Part shown: positions 1-7,091 of the stretch, one piece after another
How the letters are laid out: every line of letters starts with the position of its first letter
Numbering within the stretch: the first letter of the stretch is position 1
Source: an uncultured Bacteroidales bacterium
GTDB taxonomy: Bacteria > Bacteroidota > Bacteroidia > Bacteroidales > Muribaculaceae
NCBI GenBank assembly: GCA_902768435.1
Contig: CACXLJ010000022.1
Span: forward strand, 1 to 35,416
Direction of reading: 5' to 3'
DNA: 35,416 bases
Translations under genes and position numbers: made by a program
The notes under the pieces: generated by a model
Database searches by the model: none
Told to the model about the DNA's origin: nothing
The model's input: the letters and a program-made list of their open reading frames with translations, nothing else

Positions 1-20
1 GGTAACCGCCCCCTAATTTG

Positions 21-58
21 AAAGCTCTGGAGCTGCTGCTCCGGGGCTTTCGTTTTTT
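21..58 (+). terminator. Rho-independent terminator of a gene upstream of the window
   Basis: A 13-bp stem (21-33 with 38-50, two G-U pairs) closes a TGCT loop and is followed by a T-run at 53-58. It must end transcription of a gene that lies before the window. Confidence 0.8.
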
Positions 59-161
59 CTAGCCGCTCTAGCCCTCCTAGCCGCCCTAGATGTTCTAGAG
101 ACTCTAGAGGAACTAGATGTACTAGATTTTCTAGCAGTTCTAGTTTTTCTAGAAGAGTTAG
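59..161. repeat. Phased CTAG array, 9-bp period
   Basis: CTAG occurs at 59, 68, 77, 86, 95, 104, 113, 122, 131, 140 and 149, which is exactly every 9 bases for eleven units, then a degenerate TTAG at 158 and an off-phase CTAG at 177. Only the palindromic CTAG is conserved; the five spacer bases differ in nearly every unit. The array lies between the upstream terminator and the promoter of the GH9 gene. One forward frame is open (a Leu-x-x repeat) but has no start codon, so I treat it as noncoding. Confidence 0.9.
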
Positions 162-203
162 AGGATTCAAGAATTGCTAGGATTGCGAGTTGTGGAGTGG
201 TGG

Positions 204-234
204 TTGGCGATTTAGAGTTTTTTTACTATATTTG
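204..234 (+). promoter_or_regulatory. Bacteroidetes-type promoter of the GH9-CE4 gene
   Basis: TATATTTG at 227-234 matches the TAnnTTTG -7 element. A TTG at 204-206 lies 20 bases upstream in the -33 position. Transcription would start about 241, giving a short leader before the ATG at 258. Confidence 0.6.
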
Positions 235-257
235 TAACTCTAAATGCGCACTGAATC

Positions 258-2774
258 ATGAAAAAATTAGTCTTTACTATCTTGATTGCCGTGTTCGTAG
301 CATTGACGATGCGCTCTGAACAATGGATTCGTGTGAATCAACTTGGTTACCTCCCCGTGTCAACAAAGGTTGCCGTGTGGATGTCGAACGAGGCGTCAAC
401 GGTCCAGAACTTTGAACTCGTCGATGCTTATACGGGCCAGGTTGCCTATTGCGGTGCATCGGTCAGGGTCACACGACCTCTGCAGTATATGAAATCGACT
501 TGCAGGCTCGATTTCAGCGACTTTACACGCGTCGGTGCTTATCGCATCAGGGTGGGAAAGACCTTGTCGCCAGTGTTTCCCATTAATTGTCGGGTGTATG
601 ACGGCACTGCCGACTTCCTGCTGAATTACCTGCGTCAGCAACAGTGCGGATTCAACCCATTCCAGAACGACAGCTGTCACACCCTGGATGCATTCATCAA
701 ATATCACCCCGAGAAAGAGGGGCGGCATCTGGATGTGCGTGGTGGATGGCATGATGCCGCCGACCTGCTGCAGTACACCACCACCAGCGCCAATACCATC
801 TATCAGCTCATGTTTGCCTATCAACGGCATCCTGAGGTGTTTGGCGACCGCTTTCAGGCTAATGGTACGAAAGGCGTCAACGGCTTACCCGACATTGTGG
901 ATCAAATCAAGTGGGGACTTGACTGGCTCGACAAGATGAACCCTGCTAAAGGCGAACTCTATAATCAGATTGCTGACGACCGTGACCACATAGGCACCAA
1001 GATGCCAAAGGACGACCCTGCCGATTATGGCCGTGGACCTAAAGGCGGGCGTCCAGTGTACTACATCGACGGCAAACCTCAGCAGCGTGGCAAGTTTATG
1101 AATGCCACCCTGGGGGCAGCCAGCACTGCCGGCAAGTTTGCCAGCGATTTTGCCTTGGGCAGCAAGGTGTTGCAGCCATTCTATCCTGAGTTTGCTGCCC
1201 ATATTGGCAGCAAGGCTGCCGATGCCTATCAGGTGGGACTTGACAAACCAGGCAACACCCAGACGGTGTCGGTGGTTTCTCCCTACATCTATGAAGAAGA
1301 TAATTGGGTGGATGATATGGAGTTGGGGGCTATTCAGCTCTATGCTATGACTGGTGAAAAGAAATACCTCGATCAGGCCATTGAGTATGGCCGTCGTGAA
1401 CCCGTCACTCCCTGGATGGGTGCCGATAGTGCGCGGCACTATCAGTGGTATCCCTTTATGAACATGGGTCACTATCATGTGGCTTGTGCCGGTAACGAGC
1501 GAGTGCGTCAGGAATTTGTGCGCAACTTGCGTGCTGGCATCGAGCGTGTTAAAGAGCGCGCAGCCGACAATCCCTTCATGTGGGGTGTGCCAGGCATCTG
1601 GTGCAGCAACAACCTCACCACCGCCATGCTCACCCAGTGCATACTTTATCGCGAGTTGACAGGTGATAATTCCTATTGCGAAATGGAGGCCGCCCTTCGC
1701 GACTGGCTCTTCGGTTGCAACCCGTGGGGCACGAGCATGGTGGTCGAATTGCCCATTACAGGCACCTATCCGCACGCCACCCATAGCAACTGGGTGTTTG
1801 AAAAGGTGGGATTTCCTACAGGCGGACTGGTTGATGGTCCAGTTTATACTACCATATTTAATAGTCTTAAGGGTGTGAATATTACCGACGACATGCCGCA
1901 CCTTGAGAGCAATGCCTATCTTGATGTGCAGCCTGGTGATGTTGTCTATCACGACAATACGCACGATTACAGCACTAACGAGCCCACCCTTGACGGAACG
2001 GCTGCCCTCATTTTCCCGCTTGCCACCTATGAGGCTCAAGGCCGTGAACAGGCTGGAGCAAAATCGGGGGCTCCTGTCTACAGTCATGGAGGCATTCAGC
2101 AGGTCGACCCGACTCAAAAACGGCTGTGCCTCGTGTTCACTGCCCACGACCATGCCGATGGTGCTAAAACCATCATTTCTACACTGAAGAAGCATAATGT
2201 GAAAGGTGCCTTTTTCTTCACCGGGTATTTCTTTGAACATTACCCCGAAGTGGTGCGCACCCTTATTGCCGACGGCCACTATGTGGGCACTCACAGTTAT
2301 GGGCATTTACTCTACGCCCCGTGGGATAACCGCGACTCGTGCCTTGTGGGTAAATCGGAGTTTGTCGACGACCTCAAGCATGCCTATGCTGCCATGGCGC
2401 CCTTTGGCATCACACCACAGTCGGCCCCCTATTTCATTCCGCCTTATGAGTGGTATAACCGTCACCATGCCTCGTGGGCTCGCGAATTGGGGCTGCAAAT
2501 CGTGAATTTCACTCCTGGCACCGCCAGCAACGAAGACTACACTTATCCCGGCATAGAGAAGGAAAACGGTGCAAAATACCGCTCCAATGCCTGGCTTTAT
2601 GACCGCATGATGAACTATGAGAAAGAACATAGCCTCAATGGTCACCTGCTTATGATTCACTTTGGCACCGATCCACGCCGCACCGAGAAGTTCTACGATC
2701 GCTTGTCGGGCATCATCACCACACTCAAGAAGCGAGGTTACCAGTTTGTGTCGCTTCCCGATTTGCTCAAATGA
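258..2774 (+). CDS. Secreted GH9 endoglucanase-like protein fused to a polysaccharide deacetylase-like (CE4/NodB) domain
   Basis: The protein has 838 residues and starts with a signal peptide (MKKLVFTILIAVFVAL). Residues about 22-110 look like the Ig-like CelD_N domain of family 9 glycoside hydrolases. The GH9 (alpha/alpha)6 catalytic domain spans about 115-595: GGWHDAADLLQY at 162-173 contains the Asp pair that acts as catalytic base in this family, and NEPTLDG at 574-580 holds the likely acid Glu575. Residues about 620-838 resemble a NodB deacetylase fold, with THSYGH at 678-683 as the metal-binding His motif, then PPYEWYN and LLMIHFG. The first NodB motif, normally TFDDG, reads FTAHDHADG, so the metal-Asp arrangement is unusual. 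GH9 enzymes cut beta-1,4-glucans and CE4 enzymes remove acetyl groups; together they suggest attack on acetylated plant glucan or hemicellulose in the periplasm or at the surface. The substrate is inferred. Confidence 0.88.
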   Translation: MKKLVFTILIAVFVALTMRSEQWIRVNQLGYLPVSTKVAVWMSNEASTVQNFELVDAYTGQVAYCGASVRVTRPLQYMKSTCRLDFSDFTRVGAYRIRVGKTLSPVFPINCRVYDGTADFLLNYLRQQQCGFNPFQNDSCHTLDAFIKYHPEKEGRHLDVRGGWHDAADLLQYTTTSANTIYQLMFAYQRHPEVFGDRFQANGTKGVNGLPDIVDQIKWGLDWLDKMNPAKGELYNQIADDRDHIGTKMPKDDPADYGRGPKGGRPVYYIDGKPQQRGKFMNATLGAASTAGKFASDFALGSKVLQPFYPEFAAHIGSKAADAYQVGLDKPGNTQTVSVVSPYIYEEDNWVDDMELGAIQLYAMTGEKKYLDQAIEYGRREPVTPWMGADSARHYQWYPFMNMGHYHVACAGNERVRQEFVRNLRAGIERVKERAADNPFMWGVPGIWCSNNLTTAMLTQCILYRELTGDNSYCEMEAALRDWLFGCNPWGTSMVVELPITGTYPHATHSNWVFEKVGFPTGGLVDGPVYTTIFNSLKGVNITDDMPHLESNAYLDVQPGDVVYHDNTHDYSTNEPTLDGTAALIFPLATYEAQGREQAGAKSGAPVYSHGGIQQVDPTQKRLCLVFTAHDHADGAKTIISTLKKHNVKGAFFFTGYFFEHYPEVVRTLIADGHYVGTHSYGHLLYAPWDNRDSCLVGKSEFVDDLKHAYAAMAPFGITPQSAPYFIPPYEWYNRHHASWARELGLQIVNFTPGTASNEDYTYPGIEKENGAKYRSNAWLYDRMMNYEKEHSLNGHLLMIHFGTDPRRTEKFYDRLSGIITTLKKRGYQFVSLPDLLK

Positions 2775-2782
2775 GTTTGGGT

Positions 2783-2813
2783 TTTGCGGTGTTCAAAAAT
2801 TTCATTAAATTTG
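2783..2813 (+). promoter_or_regulatory. Promoter of the C10 protease gene
   Basis: TTTG at 2783-2786 and TAAATTTG at 2806-2813 are separated by 19 bases, a good match to the Bacteroidetes housekeeping promoter. The -33 box lies just past the stop codon of the preceding gene. Confidence 0.7.
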
Positions 2814-2881
2814 CAAAAACAAGTGTTTTTGAGTGCAATTCAATACTTGGCATATTAGTAAACCCCGAAATATAATTTATT

Positions 2882-4627
2882 ATGAAAACAATTCAGAAAA
2901 CTGCAATCGTAGCATTGGCATGCATCAGTGCCATTGCTGTCTCGGCAGCCCCTGTCAATGTTAACCAGGCAAAGGCCATTGCCCAGCAATTTGTGGGAAC
3001 ACCCCAATTCTCTCCCGGCACATCGGCACCGGCACAGCAGACACTCACGCTGAGTTATGTGGCCAAGACCAGCAAGCAGATGAACGCCTGCTATATTTTC
3101 AACCGTGGCACCAATGGCGGTTATGTGATCGTCTCGGGCGACGACCGTACGCCTGCTATTTTGGGTTACTCCGACAGCGGTTCGTTTGACATTAACGACA
3201 TTCCCTGCGGTTTTGAGTGGCTGCTCGATGGGTATGCGCGTGAGGTAGATGCACTGCAATCTGATCAGTCGCTTTCGCGTGCTCCAAGCCTGAACTCTTT
3301 GCCCAACAACATCCCTCCCATCATGCCCAGCATTCACTGGAATCAGCGTTCACCGTTCAACGACCAATGTCCTACTTACAGCGGTTCATATCATTGTGTG
3401 GCAGGATGTGTGTCGATAGCCATGTCGCAAATCATGTTCTATCACAAGTATCCCACCACCGGTCAGGGTTCCATTTCCTACAAGACCCGCATCAACAATG
3501 CCGGCGACTCGATTTACCTGAGTGCCAACTTCGCCAATTCCACCTATCAGTGGAACCAGATGCTCGGCACTTATACAAGCAGTTCGTCGTCGACCGCACG
3601 GTCGGCAGTGGCTAAGCTCGTGAGGGATGCAGGATATGCATGCCGCACCACTTACGGCGCCACAAGCAGTGGTGCCTCCTCAGAGGATGCTCATTATGCC
3701 ATGGTCAACTATTTCAATTATGATAAGATTTCGCTGTGCCTGTGGCGTAAGTATTTCATCAGCAAAAGTGAGTGGGAAAACATAATTTATAATGAGCTGC
3801 TCAATGGCAGGCCTGTGCTCTATTTTGGTTTAACTCCCAGTAATGTTGGCCACGCCTTTGTCATTGACGGATGCAATACAAGCGGCTACTTTCATGTGAA
3901 CTGGGGCTGGAATAATGGGGCCGACGGCTATTTCCTCACCACAGCACTCAATCCACCCACACAGGGCGACGGCGGGGCTGCCGGTGGCTTTAACAGGGAG
4001 CAAGGCATGATCATAGGCCTTCGCCGCAATGTGGGCGGAGCCGAGGCCTATTGGGGATATCTCGAGAGTGTTACCCCGCAATCGTCATATACCAAGCGAG
4101 GCAATACTGTAAAATTTAATTTTTCATACTATGCCGTGAAAGCTGCCACTCATAAAGATGCAGCGGCTTACATCGGTCTTGGACTCTATAACCAGAACGA
4201 CCAGCTGATAGATGTTCAGTATTCTAATGGTAAAGTTTCGCCTATTAAATATGAATATGTTTATAGCTGGACTTTCAATTATACCTTCTCGAGTTCACTT
4301 GCCAGAGGCACCTATAAGCTAAAGCCCGTGTTTTCGACGACTGGCACGGCCGTGAGCCAGGCCCAGCCTATGCATATGAAGTTTGACCAACCACAGTTTG
4401 TAACCGTTCAGAACAATGCCACAGGCGCTTACAATGAGATTCTTCTCTCGGCTCGCGTATTGGGCGATGTGAATGGCGATGGCAAAGTGAATGTGAGCGA
4501 TGTGACAGCGCTGATCAACATGATACTGGGCATTGTGTCGACCGACAAGAGTGCTGCCGATGTGAACGGCGATGGTATTGTGAATGTTTCTGATGTCACT
4601 GCCCTCATCAATATCATTCTGGGTTAG
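2882..4627 (+). CDS. Secreted C10 (streptopain/SpeB-type) cysteine protease with C-terminal dockerin-like module
   Basis: The 581-residue product has a signal peptide ending near Ala22-Ala23, followed by a Spi-type inhibitory propeptide that includes the PVNVNQAKAIAQQFVG stretch. The catalytic region contains CVAGCVSIAMSQIMFYH; Cys176 is in the GCV position of the SpeB nucleophile, and His324 in GHAFVIDG is the catalytic histidine. The later WGWNNGADGYF is also typical of C10 peptidases. A beta-rich segment of about 140 residues follows. Residues 527-581 contain two DVNGDGxVNVSDVTALIN repeats, a type I dockerin-like pair of calcium loops. Relatives act as secreted endopeptidases on host or dietary protein. 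The gene has its own promoter and terminator. The dockerin-like tail closely matches that of the BspA-like protein at 12.7-14.9 kb. Confidence 0.92.
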   Translation: MKTIQKTAIVALACISAIAVSAAPVNVNQAKAIAQQFVGTPQFSPGTSAPAQQTLTLSYVAKTSKQMNACYIFNRGTNGGYVIVSGDDRTPAILGYSDSGSFDINDIPCGFEWLLDGYAREVDALQSDQSLSRAPSLNSLPNNIPPIMPSIHWNQRSPFNDQCPTYSGSYHCVAGCVSIAMSQIMFYHKYPTTGQGSISYKTRINNAGDSIYLSANFANSTYQWNQMLGTYTSSSSSTARSAVAKLVRDAGYACRTTYGATSSGASSEDAHYAMVNYFNYDKISLCLWRKYFISKSEWENIIYNELLNGRPVLYFGLTPSNVGHAFVIDGCNTSGYFHVNWGWNNGADGYFLTTALNPPTQGDGGAAGGFNREQGMIIGLRRNVGGAEAYWGYLESVTPQSSYTKRGNTVKFNFSYYAVKAATHKDAAAYIGLGLYNQNDQLIDVQYSNGKVSPIKYEYVYSWTFNYTFSSSLARGTYKLKPVFSTTGTAVSQAQPMHMKFDQPQFVTVQNNATGAYNEILLSARVLGDVNGDGKVNVSDVTALINMILGIVSTDKSAADVNGDGIVNVSDVTALINIILG

Positions 4628-4654
4628 TAGCCATCATTGATGATATTTGTCACA

Positions 4655-4709
4655 AAGGAGGAGGCCGATGCTGAATGGAGCAACCAGCCTTCTCCTTCTC
4701 TGTTTTTGT
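4655..4709 (+). terminator. Terminator after the C10 protease gene
   Basis: An 11-bp stem (4655-4665 with 4687-4697, one G-U pair) is followed by a T-rich tract including TGTTTTTGTT. Confidence 0.75.
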
Positions 4710-4771
4710 TACTTTTGTTTCTTTTTTAAGAAAAAAAGCATTTTTGTTTTCCATTATTCTAAATTAATGCG

Positions 4772-4779
4772 TACCTTTG
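4772..4779 (+). promoter_or_regulatory. -7 element for the small sorting-domain protein
   Basis: TACCTTTG fits TAnnTTTG, with T-rich sequence about 21 bases upstream. Transcription starting near 4786 rules out the ATG-like start at 4777 and selects ATG 4807. Confidence 0.6.
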
Positions 4780-4806
4780 TTTGTTAGACTGAAGATCGAT
4801 ATTGTG

Positions 4807-5136
4807 ATGAAGCGACTTTTAATCATCGTGACAATGCTTATAGCTTTGGCTATCAGTCATGAAGCCGTTGCACAGTTGCAATGGCGCGAGACCACGCACA
4901 AGATTACAGGCCGCAGTCTCACCGACCCGAATGCCACCGATGGTGTCGAGATTTATGGCAATAACGGTGTCATTACGATTCGCACCCAGCGCCGCATTCA
5001 GGTCAAGGTCTTCACCATTCTGGGTCAGCTTGTGTCGCAGGCGACCTTGAATGCCGGCACCTCTGAGCTCAAAATCAATGCTCGCGGTATTTATATTGTG
5101 AAAATTGGAAACATCACTCAGAAGGTGGCCTTGTAA
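4807..5136 (+). CDS. Small secreted protein consisting mainly of a T9SS type A-like C-terminal sorting domain
   Basis: Translation from ATG 4807 gives 109 residues starting MKRLLIIVTMLIALA, a clear signal peptide. An upstream in-frame start at 4777 lies inside the -7 promoter element and is rejected. The mature part is about 85 residues. Its last 65 or so residues have the rhythm of a type IX secretion C-terminal domain: GVEIYGNNGVITIRT, then VKVFTILGQLV, then ARGIYIVKIGN and a terminal KVAL. Sorting domains usually follow a large passenger; here only a short linker of about 20 residues precedes it. It could be a stand-alone small surface protein, a decayed gene that lost its passenger, or a donor cassette. 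The ilvE gene follows but is probably not co-regulated. Confidence 0.65.
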   Translation: MKRLLIIVTMLIALAISHEAVAQLQWRETTHKITGRSLTDPNATDGVEIYGNNGVITIRTQRRIQVKVFTILGQLVSQATLNAGTSELKINARGIYIVKIGNITQKVAL

Positions 5137-5197
5137 AAAATGCATGTATTATTCATTAAACAAATATACACATAAACTATAAAACAACTTTAAAACT

Positions 5198-6229
5198 ATG
5201 AGTAATCTTGAAAACATGGATTGGGCTAATTTGCCCTTTGGTTATGTAAAAACCGACTACAATGTGCGTTGCACTTTCAAGGACGGCAAGTGGGGTGAGA
5301 TTGAAGTCTGCACCGACGACACCATCACAATGCACATGGCTGCCAGCTGTCTGCACTATGGTCAGGAAATTTTTGAAGGCCAAAAGGCTTTCATGGGCAA
5401 GGACGGCAAAGTGCGTCTGTTCCGCATCGAAGAGAATGCCAAGCGCATGCAAGACAGCGCTAGGGGTATTAAAATGGAACCCATTCCCACTGAACTCTTT
5501 GTTGAAATGGCCGAAAAGGTGGTTCAACTCAACAAGCGATTCATTCCCCCTTATGGCAGCGGCAGTTCTCTCTATCTCCGTCCGCTCGAAATCGGAATTA
5601 GCCCTCGCGTGGGTGTGAATCCTGCCGATGAGTATCTGTTCATCATCTTTGCAACTCCTGTAGGCCCTTACTTCAAGGAAGGCTTCAAGCCCACCAAGGT
5701 GGCTATCTATCGAGAGTTCGACCGTGCCGCTCCGCTCGGAACCGGCAAGTGGAAAGTGGGTGGCAACTATGCGTGCGGCATGGGCGCTACAGCCAAGGCA
5801 AAAGCTAACGGCTTCTCGGCTGCTCTCTTCCTCGATCCTAAGGAAAAGAAATATCTCGACGAGTGCGGACCCGCCAACTTCTTCGCCATTAAGGGCAACT
5901 CCTATATCACTCCTAAGAGTGGTTCGATTCTGCCTTCAATCACCAACAAGAGCCTCCAACAACTGGCTAAGGACATGGGCCTGAATGTTGAGTGCCGTCC
6001 CATTCCCGTTGAGGAACTTGCCGAGGTCGACGAGGCTGCTGAGTGCGGAACTGCAGCAGTTGCTACTCCCATCGCCGAGATTTTTGACGATGGCACTAAC
6101 CACACCTATGTGATTTCGAAGGATGGCAACCCTGGTCCTGTCACCACCAAGCTCTACAACAACCTGCGTGGCATTCAGATGGGTGAAATCGAAGATCCCT
6201 ACGGATGGACCAGAATCATTGAAATCTAA
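5198..6229 (+). CDS. ilvE: Branched-chain amino acid aminotransferase
   Basis: The 343-residue product is a class IV (fold IV) PLP-dependent aminotransferase of the BCAT type that interconverts valine, leucine and isoleucine with their 2-oxo acids, using glutamate/2-oxoglutarate, in the cytoplasm. Lys186 in KVGGNYACG is the PLP lysine, and LYLRPLEIG and ECGTAAVATPI are typical of the family. Length matches the larger BCAT subclass. It is a single gene bounded by a strong hairpin at 6246-6288. The 2-oxo acids it produces are among possible substrates of the ferredoxin oxidoreductase encoded at 15.8-18.5 kb, but that link is inference. Confidence 0.95.
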   Translation: MSNLENMDWANLPFGYVKTDYNVRCTFKDGKWGEIEVCTDDTITMHMAASCLHYGQEIFEGQKAFMGKDGKVRLFRIEENAKRMQDSARGIKMEPIPTELFVEMAEKVVQLNKRFIPPYGSGSSLYLRPLEIGISPRVGVNPADEYLFIIFATPVGPYFKEGFKPTKVAIYREFDRAAPLGTGKWKVGGNYACGMGATAKAKANGFSAALFLDPKEKKYLDECGPANFFAIKGNSYITPKSGSILPSITNKSLQQLAKDMGLNVECRPIPVEELAEVDEAAECGTAAVATPIAEIFDDGTNHTYVISKDGNPGPVTTKLYNNLRGIQMGEIEDPYGWTRIIEI

Positions 6230-6245
6230 TTGAGATTGACAACTT

Positions 6246-6288
6246 ATGACTACAAGGGGCGAAAATCACACTTTCGCCCCTAAGTCAT
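6246..6288 (+). terminator. Hairpin terminator after ilvE
   Basis: A perfect 10-bp stem (6255-6264 with 6272-6281) is extended by a second ATGACT/AGTCAT pairing at 6246-6251 and 6283-6288. It lacks a strong T-run. Confidence 0.65.
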
Positions 6289-6320
6289 TAAAATAAAACC
6301 TATATAAGACAAAGTTTCCC

Positions 6321-6875
6321 GTGATAGATTATCAGGCAATCATAGAGCGATTCTACGACACGCAGTCGCCTCTCTACGAGGTGCTCATGACCCACAGTGA
6401 GCAGGTGGCTCAGCTGGCCGATGTGCTCTGTGACCGGCTCATAGAGGGCGGCACACCGGTCGATGCCGATTTTGTGCACGAGGCCGCCATGCTTCACGAC
6501 ATAGGCATCATCAAGGTGAATGCGCCGAGCATCTATTGCGCCGGCACTGAACCCTACATCTGTCACGGCATCATGGGACGCAAGATGCTCGACCAGCTGG
6601 GTTTGTTCCGCCATGCCATGGTGTGCGAGAGGCACACGGGCGCAGGACTCTCGCTGAACGATATCGTGTCGCAGCAGCTGCCCCTGCCGCACCGCGACAT
6701 GCTGCCGCTGAGCATGGAGGAGAAACTGGTGTGCTATGCCGACAAGTTCTTCAGCAAAACCCATTTGGGCGATCCGCCAAAGACGATGGAACGCGTGCGT
6801 CAGCAGATGCTGCGCTTTGGGCAGGAGAGTCTGGACCGCTTTAACGAGATGGCCGACCTCTTCGGCACTCCATGA
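6321..6875 (+). CDS. HD-domain phosphohydrolase-like protein
   Basis: The 184-residue cytoplasmic protein starts at GTG 6321; there is no in-frame ATG upstream. It carries the HD superfamily metal ligands: His25 in MTHSEQVA, His59-Asp60 in MLHDIGI, a later HG pair, ERHTG and the YADKFFS aspartate. This layout resembles the HDIG-type uncharacterised hydrolases common in Bacteroidetes. Such enzymes usually cleave phosphate from nucleotides or related small molecules; the substrate cannot be read from the sequence. The gene sits alone between the ilvE terminator and lptD. Confidence 0.8.
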   Translation: MIDYQAIIERFYDTQSPLYEVLMTHSEQVAQLADVLCDRLIEGGTPVDADFVHEAAMLHDIGIIKVNAPSIYCAGTEPYICHGIMGRKMLDQLGLFRHAMVCERHTGAGLSLNDIVSQQLPLPHRDMLPLSMEEKLVCYADKFFSKTHLGDPPKTMERVRQQMLRFGQESLDRFNEMADLFGTP

Positions 6876-7064
6876 ACGCCTTGGCTTGATATTGCTTGCC
6901 GTGTTCCTGTGCATCTTGACACTTTTCACGCCTCCCTTGGCGAAGCGAGCCAGACACTGAGTTTCATGCCGCCGTTTCACAATTATTATATAAATCATGA
7001 GTGTGAATGAGACAATCACCACATTAATTAACGCGAAACATGTGCAAGATAGCGTCAAAATCAC

Positions 7065-7072
7065 TAATTTTG
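7065..7072 (+). promoter_or_regulatory. -7 element upstream of lptD
   Basis: TAATTTTG matches TAnnTTTG and lies 19 bases before the GTG start, implying a very short leader. No convincing -33 box is seen. Confidence 0.5.
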
Positions 7073-7091
7073 CACCGTATTTTGCATAATT

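Noticed and set aside
17..322. Open forward frame through the CTAG array encoding a Leu-x-x repeat and running past the GH9 start
   Set aside because: It has no start codon after the stop at 14-16, overlaps the terminator T-run and the GH9 promoter and gene start, and its length follows from the 9-bp period avoiding stops.
885..2306. 473-codon reverse-strand ORF inside the GH9-CE4 gene
   Set aside because: It is a shadow of the real gene: no domain, no promoter, and composition explained by the opposite-strand codons.
6736..6960. Hydrophobic ORF end (LGLILLAVFLCILTLF) overlapping and following the HD gene in another frame
   Set aside because: It looks like a transmembrane segment and could be a frameshifted tail of the HD protein, but there is no start near it, and the HD protein already has family-typical length.
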